A stretch of DNA of 64,000 nt from positions 1 through 64,000 of the forward strand of contig CAVRLX010000007.1 of NCBI GenBank assembly GCA_963721725.1. The letters are read 5' to 3'. The DNA comes from RI-153 sp963721725. Lineage in GTDB: Bacteria; Chloroflexota; Anaerolineae; Caldilineales; Caldilineaceae. The notes beneath the pieces are model-generated. The model did no database searches. It worked only from the letters and a program-made list of their open reading frames with translations, and was not told the DNA's origin. The translations under genes and the position numbers were made by a program. Each line of letters begins with the position of its first letter. Within the stretch, counting starts at the first letter, position 1. This document shows positions 1-12,016 of the stretch, piece after piece.

Positions 1-2
1 CC

Positions 3-626
3 GATTTAACCCGAATCATTTCTGATATTGATAAAAAGAACAGCGATGGCAGTTATTTATTTGCGATTATGATCGATGACCGTCTCGAGAACTTGTTAAA
101 AAGGCTATTGGATGAAGCGGAGTTTTTATCCGATTACGGCATCCGTTCCCTCTCGAGATGCCATAAAGATGAACCTTATGTTTTTGGCTACCAGGGAAAC
201 AATTATTCTATACAGTACGAACCGGGGGAAAGTTCGAGTACTATGTTTGGAGGAAACTCAAATTGGCGCGGACCTATCTGGTTACCTCTAAATTACCTTA
301 TCATCAGTTCCCTTCGAAAGTACTATGAATATTATGGCGATAAGTACACCTTTGAATTTCCTGCAGGATCTGGCACAAAGTTGAATTTGAAACAAATTGC
401 CAACCAATTAACCAGGAGGCTATTAAAAATTTTTGAAAACGATGAAAGCGGCAGCTTTCAATATCATGCTAAAGATCAGCCCTTTTGGTCAAAGGAACAT
501 TTTAAGGAACACCACCTCTTCTATGAATTTTTTCATGGTGATACAGGGCAAGGTTTAGGTGCCTCTCACCAAACAGGATGGACGGCTTTGATTGTTAATC
601 TGTTGCTGGAAATGGATGAGGAGTGA
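3..626 (+). CDS. GH63/MGH1-like glucosidase, C-terminal part (5' truncated)
   Basis: The reading frame is open from the first full codon of the window to a TGA at 624-626, so only about the last 207 residues are present. The motifs NWRGPIW, then FYEFFHGDTGQGLGASHQTGW near the end, are hallmarks of the (alpha/alpha)6 barrel of GH63-type enzymes such as mannosylglycerate hydrolase and related bacterial glucosidases. The family hydrolyses alpha-glucosidic or mannosidic bonds in compatible solutes or oligosaccharides; the substrate here cannot be deduced. A methionine at base 69 is internal and not the true start. No frameshift is seen in this fragment, unlike most genes that follow. Confidence 0.75.
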   Translation, partial: DLTRIISDIDKKNSDGSYLFAIMIDDRLENLLKRLLDEAEFLSDYGIRSLSRCHKDEPYVFGYQGNNYSIQYEPGESSSTMFGGNSNWRGPIWLPLNYLIISSLRKYYEYYGDKYTFEFPAGSGTKLNLKQIANQLTRRLLKIFENDESGSFQYHAKDQPFWSKEHFKEHHLFYEFFHGDTGQGLGASHQTGWTALIVNLLLEMDEE

Positions 627-668
627 TTAATTTTTTTGGGGAACGGACATAGGTTCTTTATTCGGCAT

Positions 669-690
669 CGTTGTGTCACTCACTTGTACT
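669..690 (-). repeat. Dispersed 22-bp repeat, copy 1
   Basis: Reverse complement reads AGTACAAGTGAGTGACACAA followed by CG. It is the GTGACAC variant of the intergenic repeat found about ten times between 0.6 and 22.6 kb. Confidence 0.7.
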
Positions 691-1257
691 TGTATAGCTT
701 TATTCGGCCTTTTTTCTTAGCGTTCTTTCTATTTGCAGGTGCAGGTTCATGATTATTTAGAGTTGATGTAACAAAAAGATGACCATTGTGTTACAAAAAA
801 ATTTTATGTCTGCCTTCTTGAATCTTTCAATGGTTGAAAAGACAAATAAGAATGTGATGGTAGTATAAGTTTAAGGGCTTTCCTATCTGAATGCTTGTTA
901 CTATCTTAATAAAACAACGATTATCGATATTTTGTAAATGATGAACATTAGCGAGGAAATGCTTATGCCTTATATAACTACCTTGATAAAAATTTATCAT
1001 ACTGTTTATATTGTATTGTTATTAATTATAGTCTACTCAAGCTAATAGCAATCAAAAGTTGGAAAAGTATCGATAAATATGTAGCCCGATTAAGGCTCCT
1101 TAATTGCTGACTAAGGAGAATAAACCAATATTTGACAAGAGTAAAATTTTTTCGGTTTAGAATATTCCAGGTATTTTCATGTACTAACCCATCCTATAGT
1201 TAATGGTTAAACAGCACAAAAATACCTCACTGCCAAATTGCCGAAGCAACTCCAACA

Positions 1258-1279
1258 GTACAAGGGTGTGACACAACAA
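1258..1279 (+). repeat. Dispersed 22-bp repeat, copy 2
   Basis: AGTACAAGGGTGTGACACAA then CA; GTGACAC variant. The following AAAGCTTTATAG is also shared with the copy at 4283, so the conserved unit can extend past 22 bp. Confidence 0.7.
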
Positions 1280-1473
1280 AAGCTTTATAGTAGCACTCTG
1301 TTAAGTTCAAAATAATTCTTACATGCCTACAAATAAATTATTGCTATAGCAGAGGGCTTTTATAAACACAAAGCCTCCGTAGTTGTCCTGTTGGCTACGG
1401 AGGCAAGAGAAAACTCAGGTGTTTGGTATTAAAACCAATATTTGTGATAATAGAAAATTCTAATCCCAAATCA

Positions 1474-3141
1474 TTATGCAAATGCTTTCCGCGCTGCCCT
1501 GTCGGGATCACTTTTTACAACCGGCATATCATCGAGTATCATCGTTTCGCCGTTTTCAGGTGTAAACTTAGGCCAGTCAGGTAAACCAACACTATTAGGA
1601 TTACCGGTGCGGCAAAAGCTTACCAGCGCGTCCGACATTTTAGCGGACAACTTTCTTGGTCGGGAACCACCTCCCGTATGTGTAAGCATCAAGTCGGTAT
1701 TATAAAACCAAAAACTAATATCACTGCAATGGAAAGCCCGCATCCTGTTATCGAATAACGGGGGTTGCCAACCAAACCATGCTACATATACCGGCGCTTT
1801 TTGCTTCGATTTTACATTAGCAAGTGCCACTACGTTTTGCCTGTTACTTACGGCCATTGACCAAATTTCAACCGGCTTTTTATCGGGGAAAACTTTGGCA
1901 TAACCATCTATTACCTGGTCTGTTTTATCTCCAAAACGTTCTTTCACTTTCTCCTTTACTTCACGGAAGGGTAATATTTTCTAAAGCAGGGTTCGAGCGG
2001 CTAGGTGAAGTTTCGTTAAAGGTGGAGCACAATATAAGCGGAACGTTTTCTGACAGCGGCGATCCTACAGGATCGAAAGGATGTTGAGCCACCACCACTC
2101 CATCGGCTACAGGACTCCATCCCCCACCACGTTTGCCTTGTGCCCGCATTTCCTCTGCAAATTTCCGGCTTGCTTTTGTAGCAATGTTATTATATTCTTT
2201 CCATGGCATTTGCTGCAGTTTATCCATTTGTGGTGCAGTCTAAGCCAGCCTCTTTCAAAATATAAGCTCCTAACTTTTCTGATACCTCTTTCTCACTTAC
2301 TTTAATGTTGCTCCGCTAAGCGCTACCCCTTTATGAAATAAACCTTTAGCTGAAGGCATTGCCATTAGGGTACATACTTTTCCGCCACCGCCTGACTGCC
2401 CCATAATGGTTACACTTCCAGGGTCTCCGCCAAAATGGGCAATGTTATTTTTTACCCATTCCAAAGAAGCTACAATGTCTAACATTCCCACATTACCGGA
2501 TGATGCAAATTTTGGCGAAACACCTGCAAAATTTGCGTAACCGAATGGACCTAACCGGTGATTAATTGATACATATACCACATCGCTTCGCCGACTAATA
2601 TTTTCACCATGATATCCGTCTTGTTCAATAGCATTACCGTTGGTATAACCACCACCATGAAGCCAAACAATCACCGGCCTTTTTTTCCCGTCGGCAATAG
2701 CAGGTGTCCAAACATTCAAACGCAAACAATCTTCACTTACGTCGTCGTAATTCCAATGGTCAACAAATGAGCTTATTGGGTCATGCATATCTTTTCTCCA
2801 TGTTCTGCGGGGCTGTATTGCCCCACCATATAGTTGGTTTAATATCTGTCCAGGGAGCTGGTTTTTTTGGCGCCATAAATCGGTTTTCGCCTGATGTATC
2901 TGCACCATAAGGAATTCCAAGGTAAGTAAAAATTCCCCGTAACTTAAAGCCTCTCACCTTGCCATAAGTTGTGTTGGCAATGGCTATTTTTTCACCAATA
3001 AAAAGAACCTGGCCGTCATCTTCCTCCGTATCTGGTTGATTGGTATTTGCCAGAGAAGTAAGCGGCATAGCTGTGCCGATACCTAATGCAGTGGTGCCTG
3101 CACTTAGTTGATGCAGGAACTTTTCTACGATTGCTTGCCAT
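1474..3141 (-). CDS. Type B carboxylesterase (pnbA-like), frameshifted
   Basis: Four minus-strand fragments in different frames add up to one type B carboxylesterase/para-nitrobenzyl-esterase-like protein of about 550 residues. After repairing one base near 3118 the N-terminus starts at ATG 3141 with NRRKFLHQLSAGTTALGIG, a twin-arginine-like export signal, so the enzyme is probably periplasmic or surface-located. Then come YLGIPYG, SEDCLRLNVWTP, the oxyanion HGGGYTNG, and the nucleophile elbow GQSGGGGKV, which has Gln where many family members have Glu. Other breaks lie near 2800-2900, 2230-2300 and 1950. The family hydrolyses carboxylic esters. The disruptions could be sequencing indels or gene decay; the uniform pattern across the left part favours indels. 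Confidence 0.75.
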
Positions 3142-3552
3142 ACTAGTAATTTGAGTGTTTACGAATAATGTTGAAAAATGAATGAATACTTGTTAGGGAG
3201 TTTAATAAAAATTAGTCTGAGTCGTTTAATCAAAAAGGAAAGGCGTAAGGAACAGTAACTTTTATAAAATAGAAACTAAGTTAACATGTAATAACGACAA
3301 TTAATATTTTAAGGAGAAAGATGAATAGTTTCTAACATAATAATATCAGGTGCTGAAAAGAACGCCAATTTTGCAATTTTATTCCCACCTTTTTTGTTGC
3401 TTTCAGAATAGTTCTATTTCTGCCACAATAGTAAAGGGTTACTCATTTGTATAACTGATTTGCTTACGACAATACTTGCCATAGCAAAAATGACTATTCC
3501 AGGATAAGATATTAACATGCCATTGCCAATGAGGTATAATGCGATATTATAA
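3142..3552. other. Intergenic, ~410 bp
   Basis: No gene, repeat copy or clear terminator is visible in this AT-rich stretch between the divergent esterase and lipoprotein genes. It presumably holds promoters for both. Confidence 0.4.
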
Positions 3553-3588
3553 GTGTGTTGTATTTTTACAGGGTTAAACTCTAATTTA

Positions 3589-4169
3589 ATGCGTTATTTA
3601 TTTGTTCTTCTGGTAGTAATAAATGTTTTTACTTCTTGTTTTAAATCTGAACCAGGTACAAATTCTCCTGCTGTTATTCCCGATGTTATAATCGGTGCTG
3701 TAGATGAAGTTTATTTTAACCCAATTAATATTACAACCCCAGATAAAGGTTCCTTGATTATTTCAGCAAATAATACAGCTTATAAAGTTGATTTTAACGT
3801 GACGGAGGAAACTCAATCTAACGCGGTATTAATTTTTGATACTGATACCTATATTGGTAGATGGAAGTAGAGAATTTGCCAACCTTGGAAACGATATTAG
3901 TTGCTTACCGGCCAGTAGGCGAAAATATAATTACTATAAATTTTAAGGATGGAAGAAGAATAAGTGGACACTTCGACCAAATTACAACTGTTGGGGGAAA
4001 TTTTGGAGAAACATTAATAACTCAATGGCGAACTTCTGGAGACCCTACTAAACCAACCCAAAAAGCAAAAGACGACCTTATATCATTTATATACCGTTAT
4101 TTTGATAAGGATGGTGCAGGTCCTGGTATTGCACCAAGTAAGGTTTTTGTTACAGTTTCTAAAATTTAA
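3589..4169 (+). CDS. Small putative lipoprotein, probably one gene with a frameshift
   Basis: ATG at 3589 opens a signal sequence (RYLFVLLVVINVFTSC) whose final TSC resembles a lipobox, so the product is likely a lipoprotein of the cell envelope. The first frame ends near 3870. A second frame overlapping it from 3861 continues with a compact domain (GENIITINFKDGRRISGHFD) to a TAA at 4167-4169. Because the second part has no export signal and overlaps by only ten bases, a single ~190-residue protein interrupted by one indel near 3860 is the simplest reading. Two coupled genes remain possible. I do not recognise the family. Confidence 0.5.
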
Positions 4170-4507
4170 TAACACTTTGAGGGTGGCCTTTTCTTAATGT
4201 GATAGAAAAAATTTCTCTTGCAACAATTTAAAGAAAATGTAAACTAAACTACTACTTCTACTTTTGCCGCAATATTTTCAAAAGTACAAGTGAGTGACAC
4301 AACGAAAGCTTTATAGCAGTACTTAGCCAAGTAAAAAAAATTTCTCTTAAAATAAAACTCTTAATAAAATTTATTAGCCTTTTAAATATAAATTTTTAAA
4401 AATGTGTGATTTGTGTAACAATTTGAAATAAAAGTGTAACAATTCCTTTAACATATTGCCCATCTTTGCATCTCGTGAAAATGTTTTCACGACTTATCCA
4501 ATTCTAA
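4170..4507. other. Intergenic, ~340 bp, upstream of adhesin
   Basis: It holds one dispersed repeat copy (4283-4304) and otherwise AT-rich sequence. CATCTTTGCAT at about 4463-4473 weakly resembles the Bacteroidota -7 element TAnnTTTG but lacks the leading TA. Confidence 0.35.
4283..4304 (+). repeat. Dispersed 22-bp repeat, copy 3
   Basis: AGTACAAGTGAGTGACACAA then CG; GTGACAC variant, followed by AAAGCTTTATAG as in copy 2. Confidence 0.7.
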
Positions 4508-7199
4508 ATGAAATTCCAATATCTACTTCAAGTAGTAACAGCCGTTACTATATTTTTTTCTCCTCAAATAAGTTTTGCACAGGCTCCAAATCTTAGAACT
4601 GCTGCTAATTTCGTTCTCTTTACTTCTGATGGCGCAGTTCAGAATACAGGAATGTCGCTTCTTACAGGAAATGTAGGGTCAAATAATGGTGCAGTAACCG
4701 GATTTGGTAATGTAAATGGCGTAATGCATGGCAGCGATGGTGCAAGTGCACAGGCAGCAGCAGATTTGTTTATTGCGTATAATCAAATAGACACTACAAA
4801 GCCAACATTCTTTCATGCTCCTCTTTTAGGTAATGGCGATACGCTGGTTCCAGGTGTTTATTCTATATCGGGCAGTGCAGTACTTAACCTCACACCTAAT
4901 TTTAAATGCGCAGGGGCAATCGTATGCGGTTTTTATTTTCAAGATTGCAGGCGCATTTTCTACAAATACCTCTTCCCGGGTTAAATTGATAAATGGCGCA
5001 CAGGCATGCAACGTATTCTGGAAAACGGAAGGGGTGGTAAGCATCGGAACGGTAATGACTACTAAGGGGACTTGTCATTGCGAACAATGCTGCAATCACT
5101 ATGAACCCTGGTGTTTCACTGGAAGGAGGGCCCTATCCACTACGGGTGCAGTTTCCATTAGCGGCATTGCCGCCCACACGCCCACTGGCTGCGGAAGTCC
5201 GGTACTGACAGGGCCCATAGCCCCGGCACTGGGTTCAACTGGCTGTTATTCAATTTTTTCGGGCAATGGCTCAGTTACAAAGCAGCGACTTCGCTGATTA
5301 CCGGTAACGTGGGAACAAATGTTGGATTGACTGTTGGCTATAACGCTTGACCGTGAATGGCAAAGTACATCCCGTTCCAGATGGTTCCACCGCAGGAGCT
5401 GCAGCCGACTTGTTGAACGTTTACAATTACATGAATAATCTACCTGTCGACATCGGTTTGTTATATCCTGCACAGTTTGGAAACAGTCTTGTTCTTACGC
5501 CGCATACTTATCTCCTGCATGGCGCAACGTAATTTACAGACACGCTTTTCCTCGACGCTGAAGGTAATGCGAACGCCGTATTTGTTATAAAGTTAACGGC
5601 GCTTTATCTACCAGCACCTTCGCCACCGTTACGCTGTTGAACGGGGCAATTGCTGAAAACGTTTTTTGGACAGTGGACGGCGCGGTGAGCATGAGTAATT
5701 TAGTAAATTCAAGGGAACGATTGTTTGCAATAATGGAGCAGTCAACTTAAAAACCGGAGTTGAAATTGAAGGCAGGACGCTTACAACTTATGGAGCTTTA
5801 AGCACATCTGCAGTAATGGTTAATGTACCTATGGTACTTGCAGTAATTCCAAAACTGTTATTACATCCAATACTGGCAGTGATACTGCCGCTGTTAATAT
5901 TTCTGAAAGCATTACTACCCTTACTACTGTTACTTCAACACGTGCAAAAGGTAATAACGTTGCTTATATTATGACAGGTGGAATGGATAAAAGCAAATTC
6001 AGGATAAACAAAACTACAGGTGTACTTTCCTTTATTGCCGCCCCTGATTTTGAAGTTCCTTCAGATGCTAACAATAACAACATATATGAAGTGAAAGTAA
6101 GAGCTACCGCTAATAATACCGGTATGTTTGATGAACAGGTTTTAATTGTAACCAATCTTAGATGTTTCTGAAATTATTAGCGCATTTGTTACAGATATTA
6201 CACCATGTGTAAATACTGAATTTATTGTAACGGCAGAAATTCCAGGAACTTTTGTTAATATGCCACATCAGTTTTCTGTACACTTAGATAATGCAATTGG
6301 CAGCTTTGCCTCTCCAACTTCAATAGGCAATTTAAAAACAGAGCTTAACGGAAATAACAATAACATAAGTATTCCGGTTACCTTGCAATCTAACCTCAGA
6401 AGCGGTAATGCATACAGGATTCGCGTTGTTAGTAGTACACTTAAATATGCTTCTGCAAATAATGATCAGAATATAGAAATATTGATAGCAAAGGCAGGTG
6501 AAGACAGGACTATTTTTAAATGTTTTGGTTCTGTAGTTGACCTGACTGGTATTTACCAGGACAACAATTACGTAAACAAATGGAATACTTCAAATCCTGA
6601 AAGTGTTACTCAGTCAGGTATTTATACGCTAACGTTAACAAATGTCAATGGTTGCAGTGCATTTGCTAATGTAGACATCAGAATACTTCCTAAACTTGTT
6701 ATAGGTAACGATACCATAGTAAAGATTACATCGGGAAAAGTTGACCTTACAAAAATTTACAATACAGAAGGTTTAAACACAAGATGGAGCACTGCAAACC
6801 CAACAGCAGTATCCGAAGGCAGGTATCGATTGATTGGATCGAATGACAGGTTGTACCGACACTGCTGTAGTAAAAGTAATTGCAGGTGACGGATTTAGTG
6901 CAAGAGGTGGATATGAGACAGCGGTAATGTCAACAGAAAAAGGAACATTAAATAACGGTAAGTTTAGCATATCAGTTTACCCTGACCCTGCAAAAATAGG
7001 TTCAAAGTTACAGGTTAGCGGAAGTGAAAAAGGATATTCTGCCATCTTAACTGATCTTTCAGGAAAGGCATTATGGAAATCAGCAACCCTTTATACTACC
7101 CAGCTTTCTTTGCCAATTGAAAGACTTCCAACAGGAGTTTATTTAATTACTGTAAATAATGGGACAGAATTAAAAACCATAAGATTAATTAAAGAATAA
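4508..7199 (+). CDS. DUF3494 ice-binding-like adhesin with T9SS sorting tail, multiply frameshifted
   Basis: A signal peptide (start 4508, cleavage near ISFAQA) leads into an ice-binding-like DUF3494 domain: TGNVGSNNGAVTGF, then the AAADLFIAYNQ helix and LVPGVYSISGSAVLNLT. A second, more broken DUF3494 repeat follows near 5250-5540 (ITGNVGTN, TAGAAADLLNVYNYMN, LTPHTYLLHG). After that come a cadherin-like segment (FRINKTTGVLSFIAAPDFE, about 5990-6060), Ig-like/PKD-like repeats to about 6830, and a C-terminal type A sorting domain (SVYPDPAKIGSK to ERLPTGVYLITV). The last part is the signal for type IX secretion, so the product is probably anchored at or released from the outer membrane. At least six frame changes split the ~895-codon gene. 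DUF3494 domains bind ice in some bacteria but also act as adhesins; the role here is not determined. Confidence 0.75.
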
Positions 7200-7218
7200 T
7201 TATTAAATATTTATACCT

Positions 7219-7256
7219 AAAAAAGCCCGCATCACTAATAATGGTGCGGCTTTTTT
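7219..7256 (+). terminator. Rho-independent terminator after the adhesin gene
   Basis: AAAAAAGCC..GCA..CA pairs with TGGTGCGGCTTTTTT around a short AT loop and ends in six T, 20 bases after the stop codon. Confidence 0.75.
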
Positions 7257-7328
7257 AATTATAATAATTAAGGTGTAATAAAGTAAGTGCATTTTTTGAG
7301 CCGGACTGAATTACTACTATAAAACTGC

Positions 7329-7350
7329 CGTTGCGTCGCACTCTTGTACT
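7329..7350 (-). repeat. Dispersed 22-bp repeat, copy 4
   Basis: Reverse complement AGTACAAGAGTGCGACGCAA then CG; this is the GCGACGC variant. Confidence 0.7.
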
Positions 7351-7745
7351 TTTTTTAGTTATTCAGCACATTGCAAAGAAAGGGTACCAACTTATGCCTG
7401 CAAAGTATTAGTACCACTTTATTTCTCCAACCATTATCCTTACTTGTGTTTGTAAAAGGATTGCTGTTTATAGTGCTTTTGTTAGCAACTAAAATTAGTA
7501 TATAAAAAGTGGAAGAATACTTTTGTTTCACGCTGAAGGTTTTAATTACCAATTAAAGAAATGAAAACAGTGATGAGGACTAACCCTTTGATAAAAATTT
7601 TTTGAAACTGAAGGTCTGGTAAGCTTGCCCAAAAGGTATAGCCATAACATACAATTATAGCCTGCAGGTCTCAACCCTTTTTGGCTGTAATTAAACAAAA
7701 AAGATATAAAAAGCTTTACCGGAAACCTGCAGAAGCAACTACAAA

Positions 7746-7767
7746 AGTACAAGGGAGTGCACACAAC
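7746..7767 (+). repeat. Dispersed 22-bp repeat, copy 5 (diverged)
   Basis: AGTACAAGGGAGTGCACACA then AC. The central dyad is broken here (GTGCACAC instead of GTGACAC), which could be a single-base indel. Confidence 0.6.
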
Positions 7768-8060
7768 AATGATCCCATAAAAAACCTCCTGTTTGCTACC
7801 AAAAATACTTACACATTATAAGTTGTTAAAGTAAAAATAAGTAGAATCTTAATTTATATAATTTTAAATAGAAAAAGGGAAAAAACACAAATAAAGCCAC
7901 TAATTGAAGAACAAAAATCTTATTTATTAATCTTTTATTAAGAAGAATAGATCTTTCAATTGCAATATTAAAGATTAAATAATATATTAGAGAATTCTTT
8001 AAAATAATCGTAGTTTCTCAAAAATCTCTTCAATATTCATCTTTAAAAACTTTATTAAAA

Positions 8061-11000
8061 ATGACAAAGTATTTTACTTTAGCAAAATTAATGACTGCCT
8101 TTGCTTTTACCCTTTTATGGCTGATGCCGTCAGCACAAGATCTAAGCAAGTCTTCTACTCCCCTCCTATTAGTAAAAAAGAACGCTGCTGCTATTGGCTT
8201 ATCTGAGGAAAATATTCGAAACTCACGAATTACCGATTCCTATTTAGATCCACTTTCAGGAAATACGTTGGTATACCTGCAACAAACCTATCAGGCATTA
8301 ATATAGACAAAGTAATACAGGTACTGGCTTTTAAAAACGGAACGCTGGTTTCAAGTACTGGACAAAGAATGGATTTGACTTTGGTAAAAAAGCCATCTCA
8401 GCATGAGAAAGGAATGGCACCAAATGCTACAATAACCGCAGCGGAGACGCCATTAATGCGGCAGCTAAAAATTTAGATCTTGCCGTACCTGCAATCAATC
8501 ATCAATTGGTTGAAAAGCAGGACTTTTCGGTACTAAAAAATTTTGGAGACCTTGGTATTGCAAAAGAGTGACGTAACAAGCCGTCTTTTGTGGTTACCTG
8601 TTAAGAGCTTTTGAAAGAATACAGCTGGTGTGGGAAGTGAATATCTCACCAAAAAAATCTTCAGACAACTGGCGGGTTATGGTTGACGCCAAAGCGGGTA
8701 AAGTAATTAAAAAGGAAAATTATACCGTTTGGGATCATTGGGAAAGAGTTAAAAGTTGAAGGAGCAACCTTGGAAAAGGGGCCATTATTAACCGGTCTCA
8801 AAAAAAGACTTACATCCAAAATCAATTATTCAGGAGACATTACTTCTGTTACATATCGTGTTGTACCATTCGCTTCAGAAGCACCTACATTTCCGTTTGG
8901 TTTACCTTCATTGGTTACAAACCCATGGGAGTTTTCGCCTGCAGAAAGCAGAGCCACTCCTTTTATTTGGAATGATGATGGATCAAGGCAATATAAATAT
9001 ACCCGTGGCAATAATGTTTTGGCGCAGGAAGATGCTAATGGTAATAACGGTACAGGCAAAAGCGCAAAAGGCACTGTATACAAAAACAATCTTTACTTTG
9101 ATTATGCTCCGGATTTTAGTAAAGCACCCGGCGATTCTATCAACCAGGGTTTTGCAATTACCAATTTGTTTTATTGGAATAACATCATGCACGATCTCTC
9201 TTACCAGTATGGCTTTGATGAACCATCCGGCAATTTTCAGCAAAATAATTTGGGCAGAGGAGGTCAAGGTTATGATTTTGTTTTTGCCGATGCACAGGAC
9301 GGAAGCGGTTACAACAATGCAAATTTTAGTACGCCTCCTGATGGTACAGAAACCCGAGGATGCAAATGTTTTTATGTGATGGCGACCCATCAAAAAGAAT
9401 GAAGATTAATTCGCCTCTTCAATTTCAGGAAAGGTAACGGCAGTTGAAGGCAGCATTAGTCCGAATAATTTACTGAAGAATGTTGGTCCTGTTACCGGCA
9501 ATGTTATTCTTTATCATGATGTTTCGGACACGTTGCATCCTGCGTGCGGTAGCGCCGCAAATAGGAGTGCATTGAATGGAAAAATTGCATTAATAAGAAG
9601 GGGCGATCTGTGGCTTTACCACTAAAGTTTTAAATGCACAGGATGCAGGTGCAATTGCAGTAATAGTAATGAATAGTGGTTCCCGGTAGAAGGCCCTTTT
9701 ATCATGGGTGGGTCTCAATTCTGCTATTACCATACCTGCGGTGATGATAAGCTATGAAGATGGAAATAAGATCATGGATGTATTGAGGACACCTGGCGGT
9801 AAATGTTACCCTTAACACCTGTACCACCTACCGATGGAGATTTGGATAATGGCGTTATTGCCATGAATACGCACATGGTATATCAAATCGGCTTACCGGC
9901 GGACCTTCTAACGTTTATTGCTTGTTTAATGCAGAACAAATGGGTGAAGGTTGGAGTGATTATATTTCGCTGATGACTATTACGGACTGGCCAAGAGCCC
10001 GAATAAATGACGGCCCTAAACCAAGAACTATTGGAACTTATGTCTTGAATGAAGCGCCAAAGGGTGGAGGTATAAGACAATACCCTTATTCTACCAACAT
10101 GACTATTAATCCACATACTTATGCAGATGTTGCAGCCACCGGTGGTCAGCCTCATGCTGTTGGTGAAATATGGGCTACCGTACTTTGGGATATGACATGG
10201 TTTATAATAGAAATGGATGGTATCAATAAGGATATTTTTAATGCCTAAGGCATTGGAGGAAATTCAGTTGCTTACAGACTGGTAATGGAGGGAATGAAGT
10301 TGCAGCCTTGCAGCCCTGGATTTGTTGATGGCCGTAACGCAATTTTAAAAGCTGATACTTTATTGTATAACGGAAAATACAGTTGTGCTATCTGGAAGGC
10401 ATTTGCACGCAGCGGTATGGGTGTTGGCGCTTTTCAGGGAAGTTCGGAAGTAACAGGAGATGAAATAGTTGACTTTAAGCTGGGAGCAGTATTTGTTACA
10501 AAACATGCTGATAAAAAAGCATCCCCGGGCGATTATTGAATATGTTATTGGCCTGAAAGCAAAAGCTGTTTGTGAGGGAACTGATTAAACAAAATTATTC
10601 TGTAACAGATTCTTTACCGGGCAATGTAACTTATGTAAGTAGCAATGGCACATATAACAATGCTAACAGGACAGTCAGCTTTCGTAATATTGATATGAAT
10701 AACGGGGATAGCCTTACATATAAAGTTAAGGTAAAGGTAAACAATAATACTTCTTTTCCTGACTCTGTTTATTTGAATGATGCAAACTCACCTAAAATAT
10801 CCAATAAATGGATTGAAAGGAATGGAAAAGAGCTTGAATGGTCAAGTATTGACCTTGGCTATTATTACTATTATTCAAATGATGCTTCAAGAAAAGATGA
10901 AGAAAAACTGGTTACCAGGCAATCTTATATTATACCGGGTCATACAACCACTTTTAGCTTTTTCCAGAATTTGTTACTCATGATTTTATAATGGAGGAGT

Positions 11001-11895
11001 GGTGGAAATAACAACCGATAGTGGTAAAACCTGGGAGGATTTGGGACCTTATATAGTACCAGGTAGCCTTGGTTATAATGAAACAATAATCGGCAATTCT
11101 GAACTTCAGGGCAGAAGGGCTTTTTCCGGCTTCGCTTTTGGTGTCACTGTTATTGACCTTAGCCCGTTTGCAGGCAAGATGGCAAGGATTCGTTTTAGGT
11201 ACGCTACAAGTAGTAATAGTTTTTCAGTACCTGATGGAGGTACCGGATGGATTATAGCGGACATTCTTCTTTCAGCAACTGCAAACATTACAAATACGGC
11301 AATATTATTTGATAGTAAAAAAGCAGTAAGCGGGTTCTCTACTGTAATAACAAAAATTAAAGGGAAAAATATACCAGCAGGAGATTTTGTTGTTGAAAAG
11401 CAACACACAAAAGCGTTACTTACCTGGCATACTCCCGAAGAATTAAATGAAGGTATTTATCAGATAGAGAAAAGTATTAACAATGGAGCAAGCTTTAAAC
11501 CTATAGGCAGGCTAAATACTATTAAAGGCCATAAGGATTTGCATTTTTACAACTTTACTGATAAATCGCCGTCAGCGGGTCTGAATTTATACCGGCTTAA
11601 AAATATAACCAGTAAAGGAGTTAATTATTCAGTTGTAAAAAAATTGAGTTTTGAAAACTTAAAAGTTGTAAATATATTCCCTAACCCGGCTAAAGACAGG
11701 GTAAAAATATTTATACCAGGTAATAATCAAACGGCTATTTTACAATTAATGGATGCTACAGGAAAACAAATTAATAATTACAGAATGCCGGGGCAAAATA
11801 TGGAGCTAAATTTACCACAGCTATCATCAGGAGTTTATTATTTAAATGTGATAAGAAATGGTATTGTAAGCAAGCATAAAATTGTTATTGAATAA
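8061..11895 (+). CDS. M36 fungalysin-like metallopeptidase with PA domain and T9SS tail, multiply frameshifted
   Basis: After a signal peptide (start 8061) and a propeptide-like region (to about 8760), the chain carries the family M36 catalytic region. FYWNNIMHDLSYQYGFDE lies near 9170-9225, a PA-type insert (HPACGSAANRSALNGKIALI and following) near 9540-9680, and the zinc motif HEYAHG at 9862-9879, followed by ISNRLTGGPSN, EGWSDYISL and GEIWATVLWD. Downstream are a beta-rich domain (10,570-10,980), a second domain, and a C-terminal type A sorting domain (NIFPNPAKDRVKIF to SSGVYYLNV). The protein is therefore most likely a secreted zinc endopeptidase delivered by the type IX system. About eight to ten frame changes break the ~1,275-codon gene, so the exact protein cannot be read from this sequence. 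Confidence 0.8.
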
Positions 11896-11924
11896 GTTTG
11901 TATAACAAAAATTAAATCCCAGAT

Positions 11925-11960
11925 AAAACCACATGAATGAAAATTCATGTGGTTTTTTTA
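11925..11960 (+). terminator. Rho-independent terminator after the M36 peptidase gene
   Basis: AAAACCACATGAAT and ATTCATGTGGTTTTTTTA form a 14-bp stem with a tiny loop and a T tract. The A-rich other side means it may also stop transcription of the convergent TfoX-like gene. Confidence 0.8.
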
Positions 11961-12016
11961 ATCTATTAAATAATTATACTTTTCCCTTTGTAAAAAAGTG
12001 CAAGGATTGTTGCCAT

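Larger units (their letters stand above)
627..1473. other. Intergenic, ~850 bp, AT-rich
   Basis: I see no convincing gene. The stretch holds two copies of the dispersed 22-bp repeat (669-690 and 1258-1279) in opposite orientation. A 34-codon open frame starting near 941 ends in a hydrophobic stretch but has nothing else to support it. Confidence 0.4.
7257..8060. other. Intergenic, ~800 bp, AT-rich
   Basis: Two dispersed repeat copies (7329-7350 and 7746-7767) lie here in opposite orientation about 400 bp apart. I see no gene in the rest. Confidence 0.4.

Noticed and set aside
941..1045. 34-codon frame ending in a hydrophobic stretch
   Set aside because: Very AT-rich context, no ribosome binding site and no sister frame; weaker than the pair at 13.8-14.4 kb.
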